Part shown: in pieces, positions 32,630-44,072 of the stretch
How positions within the stretch are numbered: the stretch's first letter is position 1
Layout: the number at the start of each line of letters is the position of its first letter
Assembly: GCA_963971305.1 (NCBI GenBank)
Contig: OZ020306.1
Coordinates: 37,531,512-37,595,511 of the forward strand
Origin: Arcuatula senhousia
Lineage: Eukaryota; Mollusca; Bivalvia; Mytilida; Mytilidae
DNA length: 64,000 nt
Reading direction: 5' to 3'
Made by a program: the position numbers and the translations under genes
Notes under the pieces: model-generated
Told to the model about the DNA's origin: nothing
The model's database searches: none
Seen by the model: the letters and a program-made list of their open reading frames with translations, nothing else

Positions 32630-33788
32630 AGGGAAAGTTCACAAAAAATGAAAATTTGTCATATGATTTCTAATGCATTATCCAATTATGCTACATCATT
32701 TAAACTTTTATATTCAATTTAATAAGCTGACAAAAATGGAATTTTATTTTTCATCTTTTGGTTTCTGTCATTCTAAAATACACAAAACATCTGAATAACA
32801 CAAAGTCTCCTTTTGACAGTGACCCACCAATTACCTAATTATGGAATTGCCAATAGATAAAATTTTTATGTGCATCTATATGTTATGGCATTTTAAATAA
32901 GTGATCGAAAATCCTTATTAAAATTAACCAAATTGAATTATTCTTTAATTAGTAATAATGATTTTTTGGTATAAAAATCTATTTAAATAAGTAATTTTTA
33001 ATTATCTAAGTCATGTTGTGTTGTGATAATCTTGCATATAAATCACATTATTGTTTTAAATGCTAGAATGACAATAAAATGATCTAGTACATAAAACTTC
33101 GCTTCTGAATGTTTGTATATTAGGTTTTGACACCTGTAGGTATTGATAATTATAATTTCCTGTTTATTTCACCCCAAGTCAGCTGTGACTAATTACATTT
33201 ATATTTACCCAACCATTACACAGGTACCTGCTGACAATAATTTTTCACATTAATTATAACACTTTTAGCAAACCCAGTGGGGGATTAGAAAAAGAATGAC
33301 CTGTAATTTACATAATTATATCACAATTATTTTCAATGAAATATGATGGCTTACATTTAAATACACAACTTCTTTCTAAATAGTAAATAAAAATAATATT
33401 TTTTTGAATTAATTATAGAATTTTAATTTTAGTTAATTGATTATACAGTTCAATTTAAAAGAAAAAAGATAATAGATTAATAAAAAGTTTTTAAAAAGAT
33501 TTTTATATAGAAAGTAATTTGAAAATATTAAACGATCTTGTTGACTTTTGGTTATTTTAATTATTTTGTTGGTTATTTGACGTACCACATGATCACTTAA
33601 ACGTTTGAACTAATATGATTTTTTGCTACTCAGTAGAAATTCTGATTAACTGAAGTAGTCCCCTAATGTAGAGTAGGGGACTATTTCAAATAAATAATCT
33701 CCAATATCTTTGTTATAAGTTAAGATAAGAGAGAAAAAAATTGCACACTGTTATAAAGACCATATGTCAAAAATTGTGAACTTACCCT
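32630..33788. mobile_element. TTAA-flanked non-autonomous element (piggyBac-like)
   Basis: AGGGAAAGTTCACAA on the left and AGGGTAAGTTCACAA read inward from the right are inverted. Each is flanked externally by TTAA (32,626-32,629 and 33,789-33,792). TTAA duplication with AGGG/CCCT ends is the piggyBac signature. The 1,159 bp interior is very AT-rich and encodes no transposase. Confidence 0.75.
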
Positions 33789-34073
33789 TTAAGATTAAGT
33801 ATTATAATACGTTTTGATTATTTAAATAAAATTTATGAACTCTTACTTTTTAAACTAAGCAAATTTAACTGATAGTCTTAATCGAGAAGGGAGAAAAGTT
33901 ACACATGATATTTATTTATTGTGAAAACCACTTACAAATAAAACTATATACACCCATAAAGTGATAATAGACATATCCCGTAATGCACCTTTTGCAACTG
34001 AGCTGATATTGTGTAATTCTTATACCTTTATCACGGCGGCCGTCAGTCGGTATCGCGAGTTTTTTTACTCGTG

Positions 34074-34168
34074 ATGGAATCGACAATGGCGGCAAAGTAC
34101 AGAAAGCTGCTCGTGGAAGGAGGGGGCGACAGTTCGTGGTGGTGCAATTTTGACATTTTTGATAGAAG
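34074..34168 (+). CDS. Possible first coding exon of an unknown gene (MESTMAAKYRKLLVE)
   Basis: From ATG at 34,074 the frame reads MESTMAAKYRKLLVEGGGDS, then SWWCNFDIFDR, and ends at AGAAG|GTCAGT, a good donor leaving two bases of a codon. The upstream GC-rich CACGGCGGCCGTCAGTCGG stands out from the AT-rich surroundings, as a 5' untranslated region or promoter might. No downstream exon was found. A mutated inverted copy at 50,823-50,945 has lost both ATG codons. It may be the start of a real gene, or a copied first exon carried within repeats. Confidence 0.4.
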
Positions 34169-34556
34169 GTCAGTCGTATACTCTCAATTTCTTACATTTA
34201 TATACAAAATATTTAAAAAAAAACAATTATGTTTCACAAAATTTATGAACGAATGAAAATTCATTAAAACTCATTCAAGGCGAATATTTTGTCATCATTT
34301 TTCTGTAAAAAGAAAGTATACAAACATTTAATTTTACGAATTGCGGGTTAATTTTTGCAAAGAACGTTTCAAATTTAGTATTTGCATGTGCATTGGCATT
34401 TGTTTTTACATTTTTCTCACTATTATAATGGTTTAAAGAAAAAAATGTATTGATAAACTAACAAAAATATTCTCGGCATCGAAAAATCGGCTCATGATGA
34501 ATGGTGTAATATTATGCTCATGATTGGATCATTTATCGATTCTTTTGAACTTTGTA

Positions 34557-36223
34557 CCGGTGTTACAAACTTGGTTTTCCCCGCTAAACTCCTGGGAAAA
34601 TTTAGTATATAAAAAGCTTTCCCCCGGGGAAAATCAAGTATATACTAGATTCTCCCCCGATGAAAGAGAGTATAACTACGTTTTCCCACAGGGGAAAATC
34701 TGGTATGTGTAAACACATTTCTCATTTTTCCGCCATTCTGATATATCTCCTATTTTAAACTGTTGCAATACTTAAAAGACTGTGAAATTAAAATTGACGT
34801 TTTAAATATTTTCGATATAATTACTTATAATGAATTTCAATTTATGAGTGTATTCTTTTTTTTATAATTATCTATAATGCAGATAGGGTGTAGATATTTG
34901 TTAAGATTCGAGGATAGAAGCCCTTGCATAGTATTTGTGTGCACCTTCAGTGCAAATGAACTATTCTATCTGCTTATATTAAAGAATTTAAGGCCCATGC
35001 GAATTTCAGTATTAATCAACCACATTTCAGTCTATCAGACACAATTCTGCTTATTCTTTTCTGGTCTTACTTGTAAAACCTAACGCTTGTTCATGGTTAC
35101 CATTGTAAACATGACGCAGAAATAAATATGAATCAAAAAGAAAGCAGAAATGCTGTTATGTTACTGTTGAACCACTGTTTCAATAGCCGTTGCACAAATA
35201 GCATTCTTCGAGTGTATCCACCGCAACACCATCCAGGAACATAGAAATGCTCCGGCGTCCGTTCGTGTGTGCGTCTGTCACAGTTTATGTATCTCAGCAA
35301 TTGTTAAGTGCAGCCTTTATATATTTTGTAAGCAACTTGAAATGGGAGTTTCATATAGTAAAATGCGTTTTCAGGACTCTCTTATCTTATCTATTTCTTG
35401 TTTAACAAGGTGACTTAGAATTATTTGCGCTCGGCGGGAGATCAAAGAATTATGTCCTTGTGTTTTTATTTATTCTTAAAAACTGTCATACTGTGCGTAC
35501 ATGTTCAATAACTTTTTTGAATATTTTTTATAATGTAAACTCAAATAAATGTTTTTGCTTTTTCTAATATGTTGACCTTCAACGGCATACATGAATGCAA
35601 CAAGACTTTTTTCACGGTTTTTCATAGCAATTAAAAATATATGTTGCTGCCTTTCGAAAAGTATGTAAAGTTATCTATATCACAAATAGCTATATTTGCA
35701 AATAAGGTTAAAGTCTAATAATCAATCTACATGTATATCATAATCTATACATGTGATACCTCACCACAGACTACTTAGCTATAATGCCAAAGTGAAATAT
35801 GAAATGCGTTATGCAGTACGAAACATAAAGCCAATTGAATGGCCTTGGTCTGTGATGATAATAAAACAGAATCCAGACTATTTGGACTTAAAAATATAAA
35901 AAAAAGACAAAATAATTTTGATGGCACCTCCTACAAAAATCAAGTTTTTTTCCCATTGAAATGGTACGCCTTACACTTTTATTGAAACGTATTGGATGCA
36001 TTATTAGAAGTGTTATATTGACACCATGAAAAAAAATAATAACATCATTAAGAAAGACGAAACAGAGCCTTTATATGAAGCGGGAAAGATCAGTATGGGT
36101 TTAAAAAATGGAAAAATATAGTATATACTATATTTGCCTATCCGAATTTTAGGGGAATTTCAGTTTTTACTGATTTTTCCGGGGAAAAGATGAGTTTGGG
36201 GAAAAACTAGTATGTAACACCGG
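34557..36223. mobile_element. 1.67 kb TIR element with CCGGTGTTACA ends, TA flanked
   Basis: CCGGTGTTACAAACTTGGTT on the left and CCGGTGTTACATACTAGTTT inward from the right, both with TA outside. Subterminal TTTTCCCC / GGGGAAAA blocks alternate with TAGTATATA motifs at both ends. The interior has no transposase. Superfamily unassigned; the TA target suggests Tc1/mariner-class mobilisation. Confidence 0.75.
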
Positions 36224-36660
36224 TACAAGAATCAATCATAACCTATCTTGAAAAAAATCAGTCCAAAAAATGATATCATATAATATACCCATTTAATTTT
36301 ATAACAAAACAGCAATGATATTAATTTTCATTTTTTATATCTGTAGATGGTGAAAAGAAGAAAGAACAGCAAATATTATAACAAAAACAGACAATCAACA
36401 ATTAAAAGAAAAAGCTTACAGACAACAAAACGAGTCGAAAATTAGACAACGTTTTTTTTTATAACATTGGACCAATATGATATAAAATTAAGTTTTTCAC
36501 TATTGTTACGACTTGGTTCTTGTTCGTATTTTCCGGTTTCGTCGTTGCTTTCATTTGAGAGCCCCGTTGGTGCATCTTTGCTATTTTTCAATGAGACCAC
36601 AATCATATTGAACACAAATGACAACGACCCCAACCCCTAAAAAAATTAAAGAACGACCCT
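36224..36660 (-). CDS. Possible terminal exon (charged tail) at 36,442-36,585, uncertain
   Basis: On the - strand after GAAAAATAG an open frame reads KDAPTGLSNESNDETGKYEQ, then EPSRNNSEKLNFISYWSN, ending at TAA (36,442). Its composition (acidic/polar, one Tyr) is unlike chance AT-rich frames and could be a cytoplasmic tail. There is no homology I recognise. The rest of the interval shows nothing. Confidence 0.25.
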
Positions 36661-36699
36661 CGTCTGTACAATAATAATGACAACAAATATTATGCATAT

Positions 36700-37110
36700 A
36701 TTTCTGGCTGAGGACAGCTATTAAATTTGTCTTTTGGTCCCATTCCATACTTTTTCTTTTGGTCGTTTCTTACAAATCAAAACAAAACACATAGTAAGAA
36801 TTAAATCCATAAAAGTTCATTTTAAGAGAAAACTTGAGACATAAAGACAATTCCCGTGAAAACACTTTTTATCAGTCACAGCTAACTTACAATCATCTAT
36901 CGTCTGATGCAATTATAATAAAGCATATAAATACATGTAAGAATAAGACTCAACACTTCAAACAATTAATGATGTAGTGAAGCGTGATTACTCAAAACCG
37001 ACACACCTGATCATTGTAATGCTAAAACATGATACAAAGTATAAAAATGAAATAAACATTTTAAAGTAAGTATCAAATGGTTAATATACCAAGACTAATA
37101 GTGGTAAAAT
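36700..37110 (-). repeat. 3' tail of the dispersed retroelement (copy 2)
   Basis: Matches 14,210-14,560 in the same orientation: AACACATAG / CACAAACC blocks, then CAATTAATGATGTAGTG, CACACCTGATCATTGTAATG and CATTTTAAAGTAAGTATCAA. Diverged but collinear. It abuts an oppositely oriented reverse transcriptase piece, so two insertions meet here. Confidence 0.6.
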
Positions 37111-37142
37111 TTTCAATCACAAAAAAGCATTGCAGGACCTAA

Positions 37143-37690
37143 ACTTTTCCCTTCCTCTATGGTCCATCTGGTCATGTTATCACGGGTGATCTAAAGATAA
37201 TTGAGAACGATTTATTACGAAATGTGGCTTCCCATGGACCTAAATTCAGGGAACCACAGCGTATTAATTGGAACCATAACTTTAAAATCATCATGAACGC
37301 TGTAGAGGACTATGCCAGAGCCTGGAAAAAGCGGGAGGTGGACCAAGATCCAGAGCTTGAATCGCTGTCGGACTGGGTAAGAACTATCCGATCTCTTGTA
37401 CGCAGTCAAATTACAAACTTGGAAATGTGTTAACCCTCGGTCTCGTTCTGTATATAGAGATCATGAAGCTCTTTGTCGTCTCCCATCCTAACACAACAAG
37501 TATGCTGTCACACCAGCAGACATGGGTTGCAACACTATAGTTTATGTATGTAAAGCACATTACTACATCTGTCTGATCAAAGAGCAAGGCATTGATGGTA
37601 ACTCTGCTAGTGCTACATACACTCGGACTTCATTAAACAAACATGAGATCATAGCCAACCATGCATAACTCTTTTATGTCCTCTTTAAAT
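37143..37690 (+). pseudogene. N-terminal fragment of the YIDD-type reverse transcriptase
   Basis: One frame gives FLYGPSGHVITGDLKIIEND, then GPKFREPQRINWNHNFKII and SLSDWVRTIRSLVRSQI, ending at TAA 37,431. Similarity resumes in another frame with PADMGCNTIVYVCKAHYYI and TRTSLNKHEIIANH. This is the region before the catalytic palm in the same family as the other copies. A frameshift and missing C-terminal half make it a pseudogene. Confidence 0.75.
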
Positions 37691-38040
37691 ATTCATTTTA
37701 ACAAAACTAGAAGACACCCTTAAAATCGAGGGTAAATATGCCTAAAAAAATCAAGGTCTATAATTGATATGGATAGCCTGAATTGTGATAATAACGGGCT
37801 GTCATGTGTACAGATGCACGTGAAATATCATTTTTGTTGGTCAAAATATGATTGGGTCTACAACCCAATCATATCTCCCCATCTATCGAAGTGTTTACTT
37901 TTGTTTTCTACACCACCTCTCAATATTTCTCATCATTCAAAGTTGATTTTATCATCTCCTTAATGTCAATCGCCTATATATAATCTTTTACTTACTCTCA
38001 CACTTTTAACATTGTCGCACCACTGTTTGCTCATTTTGTT

Positions 38041-38320
38041 TGACTGGTCTGCTGTACTGAGATGATCACCTCAATATCCCTATTGTGTCTCACAACTATG
38101 TTGTGTTCTATGGTCATTACCGGATCCTAAGATCGCAATGGAAGAGGGAGGTTTGGCGCCATAAAACCTAGTTTAACCCACCATTTTGTTTGAAATGCCT
38201 GTACCAAGTCAGGACCATTGCGATCCAGCAATTCTCCGGTATGACTGATTCGTTTTTGTCATTTTCTCTGGACTGTGAGATTGATCATTCAAGTTCGGTA
38301 GTTTTGTTATTACCTTTATT
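38041..38320 (+). repeat. Right-arm-specific insert, retroelement tail fragment
   Basis: The left arm reads straight from CTCATTTTG to CCGTACCC where the right arm has this insert. It contains CCTAGTTTAACCCACCATTTT and GTACCAAGTCAGGA, a diverged form of the retroelement tail seen at 14.15 and 59.7 kb, and CATTCAAGTTCGGTAGTTTT also seen at 15.53 kb. No clear target duplication. Confidence 0.6.
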
Positions 38321-40599
38321 TGCCGTACCCTTACAATCTACGGAAACTATTGCAGTTGAGGCCGGAAATGCCAGCCTAGGTGGTAATTTTTGATTTCGGT
38401 GTTTTCGTGATTTTGATTTTTATTTTCGTGTTTTCGTGTTGACATGGTTGTACATCCCCGTTTTTGTCTGTAATTTTGGCCTGTGTTTTTTTGTTACTAG
38501 TAAACAGTATTTTTCTCCTATGTTTTCATCTTTCTTGCTCTAAAATGTGGAACATGAATTTAATTGACTTACAAAATTGTTCAAATTATTTTTGCCATGT
38601 TTCGTGATAGTTGATTTTTATTCCTGCTTCGTTTTCGGCATTTTAAGCACATATTTGCGTATTGAGATCTTCCTTTGCCAACCTCATGAAACATAAAAAG
38701 ATTATCATTTCATGTTTATATTTTAACTAACACACTCACTAATACATTACTGATTGTACCACTGATTGCTAAATTACCCGTTCCCTAAACCCCGTTTTTT
38801 AGGTGATTTTTCGTACATGGAAACAGGATCAATGAAAAATAAAAATGTGAAAATTCACCTCCATTTATTTCCCATTTATAAGTCATGGTTATTTTATCAT
38901 CTTCTTCATGTTTATAGCCCATATATATATGCATTCAATTTTGCCTATCATAAAATTAAAACTTATAAAAAATTAAGGAAGCACCATACAAAGATTATTT
39001 TTAGTCCGACCATCACACTTTAAACCGATATAACTTTCTTATTATTTAACCAATTTTAACAAGAAAGACGAAACGTAACCCTCTATGATAAAACCTACAA
39101 AAATTAACTATAATTTATAACAAAGGATATAACTGTTAAAAAGTAAAAAAAAATAACATAACTGACTCAAATGAAATTAGCTCTGCTAACATTACAAATA
39201 TCTCTTCAACATTGATATAATCTGAATCAACACTGCATGACCTCCAAAACCATGTCTCCTATCACATTCCATACTCCAATAAAGCAATATTTTGTGTACA
39301 TGGCTTAATGGCATAAGGGGTCACTATATTCAATGTGCCACAGAATATTTTCTAAAGCTTCAATCTAAAATCTTAGACACGGTATTGTTGCTAAAAGACC
39401 TTGAAATAATATATCCAAAAACCAGCCACATTGGAGTCTCCATATGGGAGCTAAATTCAATCAAACTTTTTTTTCTCATGAAAAATTAAAGTGGAAAAAA
39501 AATATCAATTTCCCACTTTGAGCCCCATTTACTAGGTCAAATGGCATGTTTCTACCATATGGGTGCATTGTAAGATTTTTAGGTAATTATAAATCAACAT
39601 TTATTTGACCTTTTTACCCAAGTTTCATCCACACAAACATTAAATATAGCCCAAAATGCACAACCCTCTACACCTAGTTCAGAATTTGCGGGAAATATTA
39701 CATCACATTGACCTTATCTCAGGTCAGTTGTTTACTGTTAAGGGCAAGACTCCTCCTTCACTGACCAGATGTTTCCACTATTGATCGTCCATCTTAATCA
39801 TTAAGCTTATTTCACTTCAAATGACTGGTCAACAGGCACACACATTTCCAGCTGTTATAGATAAGAACAACCTCCATGGTTTATTGATAGCTTAAATGAC
39901 ATGTGCATTTATTTTGATTTTTTAATTATCACCATAGCTCATTAATTATTAGGTCTACTGAAAGTAATTTTTTAGCCATTTGAAAGAGGGCATTTAATAG
40001 TATTTAAGAAGTTATAAATAAAAAAAATGATAAAATTTGAGCACTTTTGTATTGTGCTACCTTAAAAACGAACAGAGTAAGAATTATAGATAATATATTA
40101 AAGCTAAGTTAATTTGGTCGTAAAATGTTTTCATCTTCCCGCCTTCAACGGTCCCACTATGAAATAAACATGTATTGAGCATGCATGACAGCTTGTGAGC
40201 TCTGTAACGGAAACGGTCTTCAGAATCAGTTATTTTCACAAAACTATCGGCAATTTGTAAGAAAAAATGTTGGTTTTAAAGTCAAATTCGGGAAGACCAA
40301 ATCACCATTTGTATAAGACATATAAAACATATATGTAATTTTCCTTGGTTACTGAGGTTAAACGGCTGAAAAATTCAGTCCTTGATTTAGCCTCAAGACT
40401 TTGATTGTGTATCATGTAGATCTACGACCATCTTATAACCTCTGGCCGTTTCAAACGAACGTCCACTATAATTTAAAATATAAGATCTATAAATGGTCCA
40501 ACAATGTCAATGTGGATGCAATTCTTGGGAATTTATGGCCATTGCAATGGGCACAGTGTTCCTGTCTTGGATTACGCTGATAACATCACGCTCGACAAC

Positions 40600-41280
40600 A
40601 TATTTGTACAGTTTGAAGGACGTGTTTTCAGCGGACAATATGTTTTCCAATGGGCAGAAATTGTGCAGAATTGTTAGCCGATTTTTTTCTTCATCCATAT
40701 GAAGCAGACTTCTTACAATAACTTCTGGACAAAAATAACCACAGACTTGCTTTATCCTTCAATCTCTTATTTCGGTATATTGGTGATGTCCTTTAACTTA
40801 ACAATCCTCGATTTTGTCACTTTTCACATCTCAAATACCCGAAGGAACTTGAGATAAAAGACACAACAGATATAGGAGGTCTGCATCATCTTTGGATTTA
40901 TTTCTTGAAATAAACACACTAGGAAGGCTTTGTACAAAGCTCTGTGATGACTTCAACTTTCCAATAGTTAACTTTTCCTTTCTGTGTAGCAACTTTCCGT
41001 CCGCTCCATCATATTTAGTTTTTGTATTATAATTGATTTGTTATTCCAGAATATGTTGGAGTATAACGGCTTCCTTGGTAGAGCTACACGGCTTACACGC
41101 AAATTGTTAACACAAGGGTACATCGCCCTCAGGTTGTTGTCAACACTCAAGAAATTTTACGGAAGACATCATGTGCTTGTAGACAAATACGGGATTCCGA
41201 TCTCTCAAATGAGCACATTTCGGTTCGACATAGAGTTTGGTAAAGCCATCCTTTCCGGATTTGACCAGCACTAAATCGAT
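40600..41280 (+). pseudogene. YIDD-type reverse transcriptase remnant in the right arm
   Basis: Broken frames in order: MGRNCAELLADFF-like sequence at about 40,655 with a stop, ALSFNLLFRYIGDVL with the catalytic YIDD altered to YIGD at about 40,770, and the C-terminal block LTRKLLTQGYIALRLLSTLK then FYGRHHVLVDKYGIPISQM (41,094-41,220). Stops and frameshifts throughout. The downstream 41,283-41,490 stretch (GFTLLEHMM-like frame) is the usual tail of this family, as at 60.5 kb. Confidence 0.75.
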
Positions 41281-41857
41281 CTTTGGCAACGTGGCGAGTG
41301 TGCTTTAGCAAGCAGAAACTGATTACCCTTCTGGAACACATGATGTTTGTCTCGTTTCGACTTGAATTCACGTTGCTGAATGCAATTTTGTTGTTATGTT
41401 TGTTTTTGTTTTGTTGTTGTGTGGTTTGTTTCGTTGTGTTTTTTTTTTGTCTTCCAATTTTGTCTTTGTCTTTTCGGTTTACTGATATTTGATTACCCCT
41501 TTGGTATACATTTGCTTTTTGATTACCCAAACAGCGTTCAGTTTATGCTTCAATATCAGAAATAAAATTAAGAAATAATCAAGAAACGGCAATCATACCT
41601 AACTCATTGCTAGTAACTTCATTTTACAACTTCTAGGTGTGTGCAATATAATAACTGAAGGGTTTGTCATGTTCACCTATGAGGAATAATAGGACATTGG
41701 TACACAGCTTCAGCATGATGAGTTATACCGTGCCTCCCCTTTCCAGGTCAGTCAATCATCTACTTTCTGTTTTTCGAGCCGACTTAGACTTTTTTATGGG
41801 TCAAAAATAGACAATTTTTCGTATTTTTCTGTTTACAGAAACCTTTTAAGTTTAAAG

Positions 41858-42150
41858 ATGGGTCCATTCCTAACCTGTACAAAAGTGAACTAAAAGTTTA
41901 CTTCAGGTCCGCTGTTTTGGTCAGCTATAGCTGTCCAAAGAGTGAACTTTGGTCAGGTCAAAGCAGACCGTGGTCCGTTTTCCTGGTCAGGTCTGCTTTT
42001 CAAAGAGAACAAGAGCGGACCTGACCACAAATCAGGTCAGCCTAAACTAGACCTGTTCTCAGGTCTGATCAACTAGAGCAGACAGAAAGCTGTCCAAAGC
42101 TGACCTGACCAGAGGACAGGTCCGCTTTGGACAGCTTTTTATACATTGGA
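41858..42150. mobile_element. Foldback element 3 (partial), mirrored part of element 2
   Basis: AGATGGGTCCATTCCTAACC starts the block, followed by the GTCAGGTCCGCTTTGGACAGC-type iterons. It is the right-arm counterpart of 26,430-26,714. The opposite half of the element is missing from the right arm. Confidence 0.65.
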
Positions 42151-42660
42151 ACGAACTGCAAATTAATTAATCGGTTGACAATTCAAATAGAATTGAGCAA
42201 TTCAGTTCATTATCTTTATCCAGTTAATAAATGTTTACTTGAAAAAAAAAATAATAAAAAAATAAAATATTATTTTCATATTAAAAATTTAATATTTTCG
42301 CTTTAAAGTATTTTTATTTTTATAAAATACACCTTTAAAAACAGTTTAAAAAGTTACAATTTATAAAAGTATGATAGATTTAGGATATAAAATATGTCAG
42401 GTTACACATATTAATTAAAATACTGCAAGTTGATTGGACGAAATGTTTTTTTCATATCTCAATGACAAAAATCATGGGGAAACGCCCACTTTTTACAGGA
42501 AGTGCCACTATTTTAGTTCTTTTATGAGTAAGATTTACATGTTTTTTTTCAATTGTTTTGAAAATTTATTTATAAGGAATGACTGTAATAATTTCTTTTT
42601 TCATTGGGGATATGAAAAAAAACTGTTGGCCAGTAAGTGCGTCGCAGATTGTATAATGTG

Positions 42661-43237
42661 CAATTTGTTTGATTCGGCTCAATTGTTAGCTCTAAAATCG
42701 AGCAAAAAAACCTGCTTTTCTACCCTTGCCTGGGCTTCAATCATAGATAAGCTTGCATATTTTCTAATAAAAACATAGTTTGAAAAACTTTTGGTCCAAC
42801 CTTTTCCACAAAACACAGGATTTCCAAAGTTTCGTTCATAGTCTAACCAAACGACCGATGGCATAAGGGTTTTGGTTGCTTCGCAACCTAACCCAAAAAA
42901 AAAAGAATCTGGCTCCTCAACAAAACAGCAGGTACAGAACCTATAAAAACTAGCCAGTTCTACTTCAGAACTAGAGGTGGTAAGAAGAAATACAAACGAG
43001 TTAGGCACAGCGTGAGAACCTATATAAACAACGACGGGGTTCACCCCGGAAAGACAGTCAGCCTAATAATAACTTAACTATTGCCACTAGACTCATACAA
43101 GGAGTGCTTCATCTCTGTTCCAAGCTAAGACTGTATTGTACTGCGTGTGGCAGAAGGGGAACTGTTGAAACTACAACTCAGCTAGGTGACGTATGTCGCC
43201 AGCCAACAAATGAGTAAGTAAATCCAGAACCACAACT
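42661..43237 (+). other. Probable 5' region of the non-LTR retrotransposon
   Basis: The sequence just upstream of the ORF1-like frame is less AT-rich than its surroundings and contains no clear gene. A 121-codon frame on the - strand (42,679-43,044) overlaps it but has no recognisable motif. The exact 5' end of the element is not visible. Confidence 0.4.
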
Positions 43238-43810
43238 ATGTCTCCACTCCTTACTATCATTGTCTTTCTGTTTTGCTTAAGACTAGCATATCAAACCAAC
43301 AAATCTGACCACTACACAAATAGGTTGCTAAAACACTGTACAAACTATGACCTCCATAGCAGATATGATATGGAAAATATCAATACATTGAGCCTACATA
43401 TCAGCAACTACACCATCAGTCAGAAATTGGCATTGGAAAGAGCATTTAAATACAACAATAGCCTACTATATATCACCATGATCCTCATTGTAACATCAAA
43501 TGACATAGAAAAAAACCAAGGCCCAGACTCTAAAGTTTACAATTGTGGTACATGTGACCAGCCCGTAACCTGGGATGACCGAGCCATTATGTGTGATACT
43601 TGTACAACTTGGTATCAAAAAGCCTGCCAATCTGTTAACAAGACATATGAGGAACTCAATGATAACAGTGCCAAAGCATAAGACTGCCTTGTATGCGATA
43701 ATCGATATATCCGAACGACAGTTCAATCTGCTTTAACCAAGTCTTCAGCACCACAAACTAATACAGCATACTCTCTGACACATCATCCATCACAAGTCCA
43801 ATCAGAATTA
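43238..43810 (+). pseudogene. Non-LTR retrotransposon ORF1 with PHD-type zinc finger and degenerate 2A-like motif
   Basis: The frame starts at ATG 43,238 with a hydrophobic N-terminus (LLTIIVFLFCLRL). Near residue 86-92 it reads NDIEKNQGP, resembling the 2A-like NPGP motif present in some LINE proteins but with Gln for the first Pro. A PHD-like finger follows: YNCGTCDQPVTWDD, IMCDTCTTWYQKAC, then a stop at 43,679 and CLVCD just beyond in frame. The usual His after WY is Gln. Such PHD-bearing ORFs precede endonuclease and reverse transcriptase in CR1/L2-like elements. The stop and lost residues indicate a dead copy. Confidence 0.7.
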
Positions 43811-43909
43811 ACCTAAAACCAATACACTCTTCAACGCCAATAAGGAACAGTAGTACCAAGAGCAGAACAAACCGAACACAAATCAAAATCGTAAACATAT
43901 ACTGCTAAT

Positions 43910-44072
43910 CATTCAAGACCATCCTATTAAACAGCACAAAACCTGACATAGTGATCTGCACAAAAACATGGATAGATAGTAGCATAGTAGATAACCAGAT
44001 ATTCCCAGACAACTATAGCATATATAGAAAAGACAGGAAAACAACAGGAGGAGGGGTAAATACAAAGTCGTG
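43910..44072 (+). pseudogene. Endonuclease fragment of the non-LTR retrotransposon
   Basis: The frame reads LLNSTKPDIVICTKTWIDSS then IFPDNYSIYRKDRKTTGGGV, the ETWL and YRxDR..GGGV regions of the apurinic-type endonuclease (here the Glu of ETW is Lys). Similarity ends abruptly at about 44,070. Confidence 0.7.

Larger units (their letters stand above)
37728..42660 (-). repeat. Right arm of the large inverted duplication
   Basis: Reverse complement of 25,985-31,945, from GAGGGTAAATATGCC (inner) to GCAGATTGTATAATG (outer). Relative to the left arm it has an extra 280 bp at about 38,041-38,320 and lacks the 26,746-28,154 insert. It holds a reverse transcriptase remnant at 40.6-41.28 kb (+) and part of a foldback element from 41,858 outward. 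Confidence 0.85.

Noticed and set aside
42679..43044. 121-codon frame on the - strand upstream of the LINE
   Set aside because: No recognisable motif, antisense to the probable LINE 5' region, no splice or promoter support.
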